Positions 26,119 to 35,667 are shown, counted from the stretch's first letter. The stretch: DNA of 64,000 bases from Marinifilum flexuosum (GCF_003610555.1 NZ_RAPQ01000012.1:186001-250000); one strand, 5' to 3'. Notes: a model not told the origin generated them from the letters alone. Translations and numbers: made by a program.

Positions 26119-28188
26119 TTAGTTAAAAATTGCATCATCTACACCTTTGTTTACAAGCAATTCTTTAATGGTTAGAGGCATTTCCTGTGGTCCCATTTTG
26201 GTAATGGTTTGGAATGGATATTTCACACCATCAACTTCTTTGTAATCCTTGTATAACATGATCATGCTCATACCTTGTTGCTGAGCAACGGTCTTAACTT
26301 TTAATCCTGTATTTGCATTAAAGAAATCAAATCTTGAATTTCCTTGCGGATCTTTAATTTCAACCTTATAAGCTTTTTTACCATCAACTTTTTCAGTACC
26401 AACTAGCTTCATCTCATAACCTAGCTTTTCCATAGAAAGTTCAGGGCACATTTGTGCTTGTTGTTTAAATCCTGCCAATTGTGCTTCATTTGCTACCATT
26501 TCCTGTCCTTGTGCAACTACTCTACCAGCAGTTCCATTGTAATACATTGCCTGCATTACCTGTCCATTCATGGTCATTTTCATACAGAATTTCTTATTAT
26601 TTTTCTGTGCTGTCTCAACATTAATGCTCATTGGGCCCATTTTCATTTCACCTTTAATGCTGATATCTTTTACAGCTTCCCATTTATCACGACCTCCAAT
26701 TGCAGCAACATAATTATCAATTACTGATTTGCATGTTAAACCTTCTGGAATTGCATTAAGATCTTCTTTTACAATATCACCTTTGTAGTCAAATTCTTCA
26801 ACTTCACCATCAGAATCTAATTTTGCCAATTGCTTTTTGTATTTCTTATCACCAACAACCAAGTAAACCGCATGATTAGGATCTACATACTTTTTAGCCA
26901 TTGCCTGAATATCTTCCAAACTAACTTTATCCAATTTTTCAAGGTAAGTTGCATAATAATCGGATGGCAAGTTATAACGTTCTATAGCCATTGCAAATCT
27001 GGCAATAGTACCTGGATCTTCAAGAGATCTTGCAAAGTCACCAGCCATAGTTGCTTTGGTCATGTTTAAATGATCTTGTGTCAACTTCGTATCTCGGATT
27101 CGATTCATCTCAACAACCATTTCCATTAATGCACTATCAGTTACTTCAGCTTTAACTTCTGAGCTAGTGTAAAAACCACCAACCAATTTATCTGAATATA
27201 ATCTAGAGCCTGCACCATAAGTATATGCTTTATCTTCACGCAAATTTTTGGTTAATAATCCAGAAAAACCACGACCTAACATTGCATTCATAACTGATGC
27301 TGGAATTACATCAGGATTACCTTTCTTCAATTCAAATGTGTTGTAGATTCTCACCAAAGACTGAGGAGCAGCATCTTTATTCGCCAATACTACACGCTTA
27401 CTTTCAATTTTTGCAGGCATTTCATAAGAATGATTTGGAACAACAGCAGCTTCCCACTCTCCAAAATACTTTTTAACCAACTTTTTAGCCTCTTTGGTAG
27501 TAATATCACCAACAATTGCCATTAATGCCTTATTTGGCTTAAAATAGGCTTCATAGTACTTCTTACAATCTTCTATGGTAATACTCTTAACAGTTTCTTC
27601 AGTTACAACATCTCCGTAAGGATGATTTGCAGGATACAATACTTTGCTTCTCATATTACCTGCCATTGACTTAGGATCTGTTTTATTTGCTTCCAAACCT
27701 GATAAAGTTTGCTTTACAATTTTATCAAATTCTTCTTGTGGGAAAGTTGGATTCAACAACACATCGGCCATCAGTTCAAGAATTTGTTCCTTATATCTTG
27801 ACAAACCTCCAGCATCAATTCCTGATGAAGAAACACCCAATTCAGCACCGATAAAATCGATTTCATCAGCAATTTGCTTTGAAGATCTTGTTGCTGTACC
27901 ACGATCAAGTAATTGTCCCATAATCGACAAATAACCAGCTTTGTCGCCTTCAACAATAGGATCATTTAACAAAGAGATTGCAAAACCAACTTGAGGTAAC
28001 TTATGGTTTTCAACCACTAAAACCTTCATTCCATTTTTAAGGGTAAAACTCTCGTAATCACCTAACTGTACTTTTGGAGCCGGACCAGCTTTAGGAGCTT
28101 TTGTTCGATCAACCTGAGCACTAGCTGTAAATACGAAACAAACAACAACAGCAAGTGCAAAAAATCTATATAAGTTTTTCATTTTCAT
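26119..28188 (-). CDS. M16-family inactive peptidase subunit with C-terminal LolA-like domain
   Basis: A 689-aa protein with a signal peptide (residues 1-24). Residues about 40-460 are two M16 (insulinase-like) domains, but the zinc signature HxxEH is absent: the expected position reads GQLLDRGT, so it cannot be catalytic. The usual R/Y substrate-binding pair region (DKAYTYGAGSRLYS) is retained. Residues about 485-689 form an extra domain (VIDNYVAAIGGRDKWEAVKDISIKGEM...), like the outer-membrane lipoprotein-sorting/LolA-type domains that bind lipid or peptide. The upstream gene encodes the active subunit, so the two probably make a heterodimeric periplasmic protease. An operon with a 40-bp gap. 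Confidence 0.85.
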   Translation of the reverse strand: MKMKNLYRFFALAVVVCFVFTASAQVDRTKAPKAGPAPKVQLGDYESFTLKNGMKVLVVENHKLPQVGFAISLLNDPIVEGDKAGYLSIMGQLLDRGTATRSSKQIADEIDFIGAELGVSSSGIDAGGLSRYKEQILELMADVLLNPTFPQEEFDKIVKQTLSGLEANKTDPKSMAGNMRSKVLYPANHPYGDVVTEETVKSITIEDCKKYYEAYFKPNKALMAIVGDITTKEAKKLVKKYFGEWEAAVVPNHSYEMPAKIESKRVVLANKDAAPQSLVRIYNTFELKKGNPDVIPASVMNAMLGRGFSGLLTKNLREDKAYTYGAGSRLYSDKLVGGFYTSSEVKAEVTDSALMEMVVEMNRIRDTKLTQDHLNMTKATMAGDFARSLEDPGTIARFAMAIERYNLPSDYYATYLEKLDKVSLEDIQAMAKKYVDPNHAVYLVVGDKKYKKQLAKLDSDGEVEEFDYKGDIVKEDLNAIPEGLTCKSVIDNYVAAIGGRDKWEAVKDISIKGEMKMGPMSINVETAQKNNKKFCMKMTMNGQVMQAMYYNGTAGRVVAQGQEMVANEAQLAGFKQQAQMCPELSMEKLGYEMKLVGTEKVDGKKAYKVEIKDPQGNSRFDFFNANTGLKVKTVAQQQGMSMIMLYKDYKEVDGVKYPFQTITKMGPQEMPLTIKELLVNKGVDDAIFN

Positions 28189-28228
28189 ATATTTTCTATT
28201 CTGGAAATTTCAATTAAGAACTTCAATA

Positions 28229-29554
28229 TTATTTCTGCTTTGGTAAGTAATACAAAACAACTCTGTTCTCTGGAACGAAATACTTTTGGGCAACATTTCT
28301 AATATCTTCTTTTGTTACAGCAAAGTATTTTTCAAGCTCCTTATTTACTCTTTCAGTATCTTTAAAGTAAGTATAAGCAGTAGCAAGGTTTTCTGCACGA
28401 TCAGCAATCGTTGCGTTCGAACTTACAAGCTCGTTCTCAATTTTATTTCTTAGTTTCTGAAATTCTCTATCAGAAATCAATTCGTCTCTTACCACAGAAA
28501 ACTGTTTGTCCATTTCATCCTCTAAAGCTTTAGGATCTACACCCATGTTTGGAATACCAAAAGCAAGAGTCAAACCTGGATCTTCATAAGGCATTGGGAA
28601 AGCCATCAACTGAATTGCTTTTTGTTGGTTATCAACCAATTCTTTGTAAAGACGAGAACTTTTTCCATCAGTCATCAATTTGGATAACATATCAACAGCA
28701 TAAAAATCAGGAGTTCCTACAGCTGGAATATGATAAGCTTGAATAACTGCTGGCAATTGAATATTATCAAATACTGTATCTCTAACCTCAGTTGTCTTTT
28801 TAGGCTCCAGAATATTTGGACGATAAATCTCTTTAGTTCCTTTTGGGATTTCAGCGAAATAATCGTTTATTAATTTTTTCGCTTCCGCTTTGTCAAAATC
28901 ACCACAGATAGTCAATACAGCATTATTCGGCACATAAAATTCTTTGTAAAAATTCATAAAATCCTCATCCTTTGCATTACGGATATGTTCTTCATCTCCA
29001 ATTGGAGTCCAACGATATGGATGCTTTTCATAAGCATGAGCCATTGTTTGAGGCAGGATTGTACCATAAGGAGGATTATCGTATCGCTGCTTCTTCTCCT
29101 GAATTACAACTCCTTTTTGAGTTTTAATGCCAATTTCTTCAACTTTTGCATGTAACATTCTTTCCGACTCTAACCATAAGCCTAATGCCAATTGGTTTGA
29201 TGGAAGCATTTCAAAGTAATAAGTTCTGTCTGTAGAAGTATTTGCATTCAACTCACCACCTGCTCTTGACACATACTTGTCATATTGGTGACGAGGAATG
29301 TTCTTGGTTCCTTCAAACATTAGATGTTCAAAGAAGTGTGCAAAACCAGTAAGTTCAGGACTCTCATTCTTAGAACCAACATGGTACATTACAGAAACTA
29401 CAATGTTTGGTGTAGTATGATCTTGCTGCAAAATAACATGCAAGCCATTGTTTAAATCATACTCTTCGAACTCAATTTTTCCATTTTGGGAAAAGCCACT
29501 TGCCAGTCCGAATACAACTAGCAATGAAAGTAGTAGAAGCTTTTTCATCATCAT
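28229..29554 (-). CDS. M16-family zinc peptidase, catalytic subunit
   Basis: A 441-aa exported peptidase. HFFEHLMFEGTKN carries the inverted zinc site HxxEH, with the third ligand Glu in the VVIQEKKQRYDNPPYG region about 75 residues on. The signal peptide starts MMMKKLLLLSLLVVFGL, so I place the start at the first of three tandem ATGs (29554); the reading frame is open 19 codons further (29611), but that extension is hydrophilic and would bury the signal peptide. It pairs with the inactive M16 protein encoded directly downstream, as in many Bacteroidota and in mitochondrial processing peptidase-like pairs. Likely role: peptide degradation in the periplasm. Confidence 0.92.
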   Translation of the reverse strand: MMMKKLLLLSLLVVFGLASGFSQNGKIEFEEYDLNNGLHVILQQDHTTPNIVVSVMYHVGSKNESPELTGFAHFFEHLMFEGTKNIPRHQYDKYVSRAGGELNANTSTDRTYYFEMLPSNQLALGLWLESERMLHAKVEEIGIKTQKGVVIQEKKQRYDNPPYGTILPQTMAHAYEKHPYRWTPIGDEEHIRNAKDEDFMNFYKEFYVPNNAVLTICGDFDKAEAKKLINDYFAEIPKGTKEIYRPNILEPKKTTEVRDTVFDNIQLPAVIQAYHIPAVGTPDFYAVDMLSKLMTDGKSSRLYKELVDNQQKAIQLMAFPMPYEDPGLTLAFGIPNMGVDPKALEDEMDKQFSVVRDELISDREFQKLRNKIENELVSSNATIADRAENLATAYTYFKDTERVNKELEKYFAVTKEDIRNVAQKYFVPENRVVLYYLPKQK

Positions 29555-29744
29555 TTTATATTGTTTTACATTATTAATTGGATTCAATTCGAATCTAAAA
29601 CTGCTAAACAATATTAGATGATTATATCGCCAATTTCAATTTTTTTGGATAAACTCAAATTTAACTCGATAAAACGATGTATTAAACTGTTAAACCTCTC
29701 TGACTGAACAAAACAGTTAAAACTTGTTAATTATACCGTATAAA

Positions 29745-29772
29745 AAAGAGGAGCTCCAATGAACTCCTCTTT
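29745..29772 (-). terminator. Terminator of the kor operon
   Basis: AAAGAGGAG/CTCCTCTTT arms around a 10-nt loop; the minus strand runs into T residues. Confidence 0.85.
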
Positions 29773-29803
29773 ACTTATTGTATGTATGTTATGTCTGTTG
29801 TGA

Positions 29804-30355
29804 TTACAGCACTTGAACATTTTCAACACTATCAATTCCTTTCTGAATTGCTTCAATATTTAATGGAATTAATTTATGGTGACGTTCTGGTAAAGATTTT
29901 TCCAAACCTTTCTTAACATTTTCAACTTTAACGATAGGTTTCACATTTAAGAAACCTCCTAAAATAATCATGTTAAAAGTTTTAGGATTACCCATTTCAG
30001 CAGCCAAAGCAGCTCCAGGAATCTTAAAAATATTAATGTCTTTTCTCTCTGGATGACGAGTAATACCGTTTGGATCATATAGTAAAGTTCCTCCTGGTTT
30101 AATATCAGCTTCGAACTTATCCATCGATTGTTGATTAAGAATGATCGCAGTATCAAACTTCTTCAAAACAGGTGAACTAATTCTGTCATCACTTAAGATT
30201 ACTGTCACGTTAGCAGTACCTCCACGCATCTCAGGACCATATGATGGCATCCATGATACTTCCTGATCTTGCATAATACCTGAGTAAGCTAAGATTTTAC
30301 CCATTGAAAGTACACCTTGACCACCAAATCCTGCAATGATAATTTCTTCTGTCAT
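29804..30355 (-). CDS. korC: 2-oxoacid:ferredoxin oxidoreductase gamma subunit
   Basis: A 183-aa gamma domain of a CoA-acylating 2-oxoacid:ferredoxin oxidoreductase, the part that closes over CoA. Family motifs are AGFGGQGVLSMGKILA at residues 8-23 and WMPSYGPEMRGGTANVTVILSD at about 36-57, then PGGTLLYD. It is last in the four-gene operon (delta, alpha, beta, gamma) and is followed by a terminator. Kor (2-oxoglutarate) and Vor (branched-chain) enzymes are not separable by eye; the symbol is provisional. Confidence 0.9.
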   Translation of the reverse strand: MTEEIIIAGFGGQGVLSMGKILAYSGIMQDQEVSWMPSYGPEMRGGTANVTVILSDDRISSPVLKKFDTAIILNQQSMDKFEADIKPGGTLLYDPNGITRHPERKDINIFKIPGAALAAEMGNPKTFNMIILGGFLNVKPIVKVENVKKGLEKSLPERHHKLIPLNIEAIQKGIDSVENVQVL

Positions 30356-30390
30356 TTTTTTTACAGTTTTTATTGATTTAAAATGGAGTT

Positions 30391-31164
30391 CTATTCATCT
30401 TTTAATGTACCCAATGGATAATAAGGGAACATATTTTCTTTCATCCACTCATTAGATTGAGTTGGAGATAATTTCCAACCTGAAGAACAAGTTCCTACAA
30501 TTTCGATGAAAGAAAGACCTTTTTTCTCTCTAGTATTTTCAAACCCTTTGCGAATAGCTTTTTTCAACTTTCTTACTGCACCTGCAGTTTCAGCTGATTG
30601 ACGAGTTACAAAGCGTGTACCTGGTAACAAGCTAACCATTTCACTCATTTTCATTGGAAATCCTGTTGTTGCACAATCACGTCCGTAAGGAGATGTTGCA
30701 GTTACCTGACCTTCCAAAGTTGTTGGTGCCATTTGACCACCTGTCATACCGTAAATAGCATTATTTACGAATACAACTACAATATTTTCTCCACGGTTAC
30801 AAGCATGCATGATCTCAGCACATCCAATAGATGCCAAATCACCATCTCCTTGATAAGTGAATACATATTTATCTGGCATTAAACGAGATGTAGCTGTAGC
30901 TAGTGCAGGAGCACGACCGTGAGCTGCTTGTTGCCAGTCAATATCTAAATAATTATAGGCTAATACAGAACAACCTACTGGTGAAACACCAATTGTCTTA
31001 TCCTGAATATCCATTTCTTCGATAACCTCAGCAATTACCTTGTGAATTACACCATGTGTACAGCCAGGGCAATAGTGCATTTCGTTATCTAAAAGAACAT
31101 CGGTTTTCTTGTAAACCAAGTTCTCTTTGCTAATAATATTATTGATTTCAGTTGTTGCTGTCAT
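30391..31164 (-). CDS. korB: 2-oxoacid:ferredoxin oxidoreductase beta (ThDP-binding) subunit
   Basis: A 257-aa subunit holding thiamine diphosphate. CPGCTHGVIHKV supplies proximal residues, and the ThDP/Mg motif is GDGDLASIGCAEIMHA followed by NNAIYGMTGGQMAPTT. The single-[4Fe-4S]-type cysteines CPGC and the later CSSGW are present. The length is typical of the four-subunit Kor/Vor class. It starts 3 bp after korA ends (ATG at 31164), so translation is coupled. It produces acyl-CoA, CO2 and reduced ferredoxin. Confidence 0.93.
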   Translation of the reverse strand: MTATTEINNIISKENLVYKKTDVLLDNEMHYCPGCTHGVIHKVIAEVIEEMDIQDKTIGVSPVGCSVLAYNYLDIDWQQAAHGRAPALATATSRLMPDKYVFTYQGDGDLASIGCAEIMHACNRGENIVVVFVNNAIYGMTGGQMAPTTLEGQVTATSPYGRDCATTGFPMKMSEMVSLLPGTRFVTRQSAETAGAVRKLKKAIRKGFENTREKKGLSFIEIVGTCSSGWKLSPTQSNEWMKENMFPYYPLGTLKDE

Positions 31165-31167
31165 AAC

Positions 31168-32253
31168 TTATTTTCCTAAAATTTTTTCTTCCAATGCTTC
31201 CACAACTTCTTCTGGTGTTGGAATAATTCCACCATAGCGTCCGAAGTGTTCTACAGGAACTTTACCTTCAACTGCTAGTCTAACATCTTCAACCATTTGA
31301 CCAGCACTCATTTCTACAGATAGGATACCCTTAACCTGTCCCAACATTTCTTGAATTTGTTTTGTTGGATAAGGGAATAGAGTTATTGGACGTAACAAAC
31401 CAACTTTAATACCTTTTTCTCTTGCAAGCTCAACTGATTTCTGGCAAATTCTTGCACTTGAACCATAAGCTACGAATAAGTAATCTGCATCGTCACAAGC
31501 AATTTTTTCGAAACGAACATCGTTCTCTTCCATTGCTCTGTATTTAGCTTGAAGTTTGTGATTGAACACTTCTTGCTTTGCAGAATCCAAATCCAAAGAA
31601 GTTGAAATATTACGTTCGCTACCAGCTTTCTTACCGTTAGTTGCCCATGATCCTGAAATCTTTTCAATTTCCTCATCAGTCCAACGTGGTTTGTAATCAG
31701 ATAATTCTACCTTTTCCATCATCTGACCGATAACACCATCAGATAGAATCATTGCTGGATTTAAGTATTTAAATGAAAGCTCAAACCCTAGGTCAACAAA
31801 ATCGTTCATTTCCTGAACTGATGCTGGTGCCAAAACGATTAATTTATAATCACCATGACCACCACCTTTTACAGCTTGGAAATAATCAGACTGCGCAGGC
31901 TGAATGGTTCCCAAACCTGGGCCTCCTCGTACAATATTTACAATTAATGCAGGAAGTTCAGCTCCCGCTAAATAAGTAATACCTTCAGCTTTCAAGCTAA
32001 TCCCTGGACTAGATGAAGAAGTCATTACTTTCTTACCGCAAGAAGCACCACCATAAACCATATTAATAGCAGCAACCTCACTCTCAGCTTGTAGAACCAC
32101 CATGCCAGTTTCATTCTCTGGTCTGCGGATCATTAGGGTCTCCATAATTTCGGATTGAGGAGTAATTGGATATCCGAAATATCCATCGCAACCACAGCGA
32201 ATCGCTGCTTCCGCAATTACCTCATTTCCTTTCATTAAACGAACGTCTCCCAT
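31168..32253 (-). CDS. korA: 2-oxoacid:ferredoxin oxidoreductase alpha subunit
   Basis: A 361-aa subunit with the pyruvate:ferredoxin oxidoreductase N-terminal fold: LMKGNEVIAEAAIRCGCDGYFGYPITPQSEI-type start (about residues 6-35), SSSPGISLKAEGI, and a C-terminal transketolase-like domain (VGLLRPITLFPYP). The close match in layout to proteins annotated VorB in Bacteroides means the substrate may be 2-oxoisovalerate or 2-oxoglutarate. The window also encodes a 2-oxoglutarate dehydrogenase, so Kor would give an alternative, ferredoxin-linked route. Confidence 0.92.
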   Translation of the reverse strand: MGDVRLMKGNEVIAEAAIRCGCDGYFGYPITPQSEIMETLMIRRPENETGMVVLQAESEVAAINMVYGGASCGKKVMTSSSSPGISLKAEGITYLAGAELPALIVNIVRGGPGLGTIQPAQSDYFQAVKGGGHGDYKLIVLAPASVQEMNDFVDLGFELSFKYLNPAMILSDGVIGQMMEKVELSDYKPRWTDEEIEKISGSWATNGKKAGSERNISTSLDLDSAKQEVFNHKLQAKYRAMEENDVRFEKIACDDADYLFVAYGSSARICQKSVELAREKGIKVGLLRPITLFPYPTKQIQEMLGQVKGILSVEMSAGQMVEDVRLAVEGKVPVEHFGRYGGIIPTPEEVVEALEEKILGK

Positions 32254-32305
32254 TACGAATATTTTTTATAAATTTTTCAGATTTTAGTAATAAGTACTTA
32301 TTGTA

Positions 32306-32533
32306 CTAGCTAGCCTTGGCTCTGTAAACTGTAATTACAGTATCAGGACAAACCAAGCCACAGCTTGAACAACCAATACAAGCATCTGGATTGGCCATAT
32401 GAGCATAATGATAACCTTTACCATTTACTCCTCTTGCCAGTTCGATAACCGCTGTAGGACAAGACACTACACAAAGTCCACATCCTTTACATTTTTCGGT
32501 ATCAACTACAATAGCACCTTTAAATTTTGCCAT
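32306..32533 (-). CDS. korD: Ferredoxin-type delta subunit of 2-oxoacid:ferredoxin oxidoreductase
   Basis: A 75-aa 2[4Fe-4S] protein with CKGCGLCVVSCP (residues 14-25) and CIGCSSCGLVCP (about 51-62), both CxxCxxCxxxCP. It leads the kor operon, 52 bp upstream of korA, and carries electrons from the ThDP subunit to external ferredoxin. It differs from the free ferredoxin at 18.4 kb in its long insertion between the two motifs. Confidence 0.92.
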   Translation of the reverse strand: MAKFKGAIVVDTEKCKGCGLCVVSCPTAVIELARGVNGKGYHYAHMANPDACIGCSSCGLVCPDTVITVYRAKAS

Positions 32534-32723
32534 AGCATTTATAATTAAAAATTAAATGTTTTTACACTCTAAAGGTAACAAATTAAAAGCAATCTTAACG
32601 ATTCAGCTTTCAATTTATCATCTCATTAAATCAACTGAATTTCAATTCCTTACACCTAAACACCAGAATTTACAATCAGTCTAAATAATATAATCCACTA
32701 AGGATTAAAACATTATATCTTTT

Positions 32724-34055
32724 TTAGCTTAATTTACTTTCTAATTGATGATGTTTTTCAAACTCTTTTAATCTGAATTCAAGATCCTTGAATTGATCAC
32801 GAGAAATTTGAGAAACACATGCTCTTAGTCCTTCTTTCAAGCTACCAGTTTCATTCAAACAAATTGCTGAAATTCCATAATACAATAACTCTTTATTTAG
32901 CTCAGCACCTGTCATTCCAGGATATGAAACCGTAAAATAGAATCCGTCAGCAAGTGGTACATTCACATCAGTATCATAAACCAACTCGAAACCATTTTCT
33001 AGGAACATCTTTTTCATGATTTGAGCTCTTTTGCCATACTCTTTCACATCATTGATAAAATCAAAACTTCCTTCATTTGCAGCCTTCAACATCGCACACA
33101 ATGCATATTGTGCCGAGTGAGAAGTTCCAGATGATAAAGTATAAATAATTCTATAGATGATTGTATATCCCAATTCACCAGTTCCACCAAATCTTTTCTC
33201 AAGATTTTCGAACTTACGGCTATATAGTTTATCTGAAATACAAAGCAAACCAATACGCTGCCCAGCATAACTAAACGCTTTTGAGCTCGAAATCATCAAC
33301 ACATAGTTATCGGTATAATTTGCAACACTTGGCTGATAAGGAGCCACACCTGGCTTACCTAAATCCGAACGGAAATCCATGGCAAAATATGCCAAGTCTT
33401 CCATCACGATCGTATCGTATTTATTGGCTAGCTCACCAATAATTTTAAGTTCTTCTTCATTAAAGCAAATCCATGCCGGATTGTTAGGATTTGAATAAAT
33501 CATTCCAGCGATATTGCCTTTCGAAAGAAATTCTTCTAATTTTTCTCTTATCTTTTCTCCTCTGTAATTGTAAACATCGAATGATTCATATTTCTGTCCC
33601 ATTACCTCCAACTGTGTTTTCTGTACTGGAAAACCTGGATCGATAAACAATATTGTATCTTTTTTAGGATCACAATTTCCTATAGCCATAAAAGCTGCAT
33701 ATCCACCCTGCATTGAACCAACAGTTGGAACAATACCATCAGCTTTGACATCGATGTTCATGAAATTCTTTACGAAATGAGAACCTTCTTCTTTTAAAGC
33801 TTTAACACCTTCTAACATTGGATATGCCGAAGCAGCTCCTTCCTCTAAAGCTTTTTTCTCTGCTTCAATCCCCACTTTTGCAGGTTTTAATCCAGGAACT
33901 CCCATCTCCATTCTAATGAACTTCTCTCCACTTTCCTCCTGAATTAAATTTACAACACGAACAATATCACGAATTGTTGCATCAGCCATATCACTAATTC
34001 CGCAATACGCTAATTGTTTATCAACAACTTCTTTATTTATGGGGGTGTTTTTCAT
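32724..34055 (-). CDS. PLP-dependent class I/II aminotransferase
   Basis: A 443-aa fold-type I aminotransferase. It has YPMLEGVKALKEE near the entrance, the PLP-contacting SNPNNPAW (canonical SNPxNPTG), EDLAYFAMDF with the PLP-pyridine Asp, and the Schiff-base lysine in SSSKAFSYAGQRIG. The C-terminal Arg that binds the carboxylate is in LRACVSQI. The amino-acid substrate is not decided by these motifs. It lies 190 bp upstream of korD on the same strand, so making 2-oxoacids for the Kor enzyme is a reasonable inference. Normal length and no visible defect. Confidence 0.88.
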   Translation of the reverse strand: MKNTPINKEVVDKQLAYCGISDMADATIRDIVRVVNLIQEESGEKFIRMEMGVPGLKPAKVGIEAEKKALEEGAASAYPMLEGVKALKEEGSHFVKNFMNIDVKADGIVPTVGSMQGGYAAFMAIGNCDPKKDTILFIDPGFPVQKTQLEVMGQKYESFDVYNYRGEKIREKLEEFLSKGNIAGMIYSNPNNPAWICFNEEELKIIGELANKYDTIVMEDLAYFAMDFRSDLGKPGVAPYQPSVANYTDNYVLMISSSKAFSYAGQRIGLLCISDKLYSRKFENLEKRFGGTGELGYTIIYRIIYTLSSGTSHSAQYALCAMLKAANEGSFDFINDVKEYGKRAQIMKKMFLENGFELVYDTDVNVPLADGFYFTVSYPGMTGAELNKELLYYGISAICLNETGSLKEGLRACVSQISRDQFKDLEFRLKEFEKHHQLESKLS

Positions 34056-34286
34056 CTCACTTTATTTTTGTGGTAAAGGTTAATAGCTGGTGAGATTTTT
34101 CGCTTATCCATCTCAAAATCTTTCAATGCTTAAGCATCACTATTACTCACCTTACTAATTTTATGCAATTTTACGAATTTTAATAACAAATTAAAACATC
34201 AAACTCTTATTTGATTGCAATCTAAACAAAGTAATCGTTTTAAATGTTTCAATTCGTCACATTAAAGCTTCGTTATCTTACAAATT

Positions 34287-34321
34287 AAAAGAGGCTGATC
34301 GGAATACCGTCAGCCTCTTTT
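34287..34321 (-). terminator. Terminator of the flavodoxin gene
   Basis: AAAAGAGGCTGA/TCAGCCTCTTTT, 12-bp perfect arms with an 11-nt loop; A-rich on the left, hence T-rich on the minus strand. Confidence 0.88.
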
Positions 34322-34343
34322 ATTTTTTATACTCGATAAAATA

Positions 34344-34865
34344 TTATTCAAATTCAGGAAGAATAACTTCTAACCATTTCTCTACCCTTTCTTCGGTAAG
34401 GTCTGACTCAAAGTCTTCATCCAATGGCAGGCCAACAAATTTGCCATCAACAAATGCTCTCGACTCGTTAAACTCATAGCCTTCATTACTAACCTGACCA
34501 ATCATTTCGGCTCCTGTAGGTTTAATTGCCTCTGCCAAATCTCCCATTGAATCAACAAAGAAATCTGCGTAAGCAATATGATCTCCTAAACCAAAAAGAG
34601 CAATTTTTTTACCTTTTAGATCTAAACCATTCAGCTTTGGCAAAAAATCGTCCCAATCATTTCCAGAATTATCAGATGACCATGTATGTTTTCCAAGTGT
34701 TGAAATTCCCATGATAATATTTGAATACTCCGTCAATTTTTCAGCGTCGGTTTCTTTAACCAAATGAACTTCAACTTTTTTAGTAGTTATCTTCTCAGCT
34801 ACAATTTTAGCGACCTTATCCACATTTCCGCCTTCAGGTCCGTAAAACAATCCAATTTTACTCAT
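34344..34865 (-). CDS. Long-chain flavodoxin with atypical FMN phosphate loop
   Basis: A 173-aa FMN electron carrier. The second FMN loop (GISTLGKHTWSSDNSGNDWDDF) and the third (FGLGDHIAYADFFVDSMGDL) are canonical, and the 20-residue insertion in the last strand marks the long-chain type. The phosphate-binding loop is unusual: FYGPEGGNVDKVA instead of FYGSTTGNTEKVA, so Ser/Thr residues that normally hydrogen-bond the phosphate are replaced by Pro, Glu and Val. It has its own consensus promoter inside the end of the preceding gene. It probably substitutes for ferredoxin under iron limitation, or serves the Kor/hydrogenase system. Confidence 0.9.
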   Translation of the reverse strand: MSKIGLFYGPEGGNVDKVAKIVAEKITTKKVEVHLVKETDAEKLTEYSNIIMGISTLGKHTWSSDNSGNDWDDFLPKLNGLDLKGKKIALFGLGDHIAYADFFVDSMGDLAEAIKPTGAEMIGQVSNEGYEFNESRAFVDGKFVGLPLDEDFESDLTEERVEKWLEVILPEFE

Positions 34866-34905
34866 AGGACAATATTTTATGTTAGTGTGTTTCTTGTTTC
34901 TTCTA

Positions 34906-34935
34906 CAAAGTTAAAACTATTTGGCACTTTTCAAA
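34906..34935 (-). promoter_or_regulatory. Consensus promoter of the flavodoxin gene
   Basis: On the minus strand TTTG (34935-34932), an 18-nt spacer, then TAACTTTG (34913-34906), giving a leader of about 35 nt. The −33 element lies inside the end of the upstream membrane-protein gene. Confidence 0.7.
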
Positions 34936-35609
34936 CTCGCAATAGCAAGCAATACGCCTAGTACAATACCTAAAACCGCCGCAAATAATACTTGAAAATC
35001 TGGTGGCAATAAAAAGGTAATTGTATGGGCTGGAATCCAAAAAAATGGAATTGTCTTTTTAAATACAAAGTTCCACTGAACATCCCAGTTTAAACTCACG
35101 AAAATATTTGAAAACTTTATTGGACGAAGTAAACCAACTACAGTACCTCCATTATCAACAATGTGAGTATCGGTAATCTTATGTAGGGTCATCATTACAG
35201 GCGCATAAATCAAATTCATAAATGCACTAATACTGAATGCTACCAACAATTTAGTTCCTGAAAATGGTTGATTCATCGCTTCCACGGCCCCCTCTACTCC
35301 CAAGTATGATAAGAAAATTGGAGTACCAGTTGCAAAAATTACAAATGCAAGCTTAATGGTTAAGCCTAAAAATCCCCATACGATTGCTCTTGGAATTACA
35401 CCAAAACCTTTCTGATAATAATTTCCTGTTCGAATACGTAAACCGATTACTTCACCAATTGTTGCCAAAATTGCAAACTTAATGAAACTGGTTATCATAC
35501 CATGTTCCTTATTAAAATCGATATAAAAATCGAAAACAGTTTGAGATACAAAAAATGGCAAGAACAACAGTACGAATCCTAGCCAAAAGATAATATCCTG
35601 CTTTTTCAT
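34917..35609 (-). CDS. Six-span inner-membrane protein, possibly Mpv17/PMP22-like
   Basis: A 230-aa integral membrane protein with hydrophobic segments at about residues 5-25, 38-56, 73-97, 115-138, 178-196 and 205-227. The C-terminal stretch WNFVFKKTIPFFWIPAHTITFLLP resembles the end of bacterial proteins labelled Mpv17/PMP22 family; I am not certain of that. It lies in a gene order of acyl-CoA synthetase, 49-aa membrane protein, this gene, flavodoxin, all on the minus strand, so it may be co-transcribed with the synthetase. Function unknown. Confidence 0.6.
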   Translation of the reverse strand: MKKQDIIFWLGFVLLFLPFFVSQTVFDFYIDFNKEHGMITSFIKFAILATIGEVIGLRIRTGNYYQKGFGVIPRAIVWGFLGLTIKLAFVIFATGTPIFLSYLGVEGAVEAMNQPFSGTKLLVAFSISAFMNLIYAPVMMTLHKITDTHIVDNGGTVVGLLRPIKFSNIFVSLNWDVQWNFVFKKTIPFFWIPAHTITFLLPPDFQVLFAAVLGIVLGVLLAIASLKSAK

Positions 35610-35639
35610 TGTCTAATAGTTATTTGTTTATTGAACACA

Positions 35640-35667
35640 AATAGCATGAGAATACTCCCATGCTATT
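35640..35667. terminator. Hairpin between the 49-aa protein gene and the six-span protein gene
   Basis: AATAGCATG and CATGCTATT, 9-bp perfect arms with a 10-nt loop. No T-tract follows on the minus strand, so it may be an attenuator or mRNA-stabilising stem rather than a full terminator. Confidence 0.5.
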
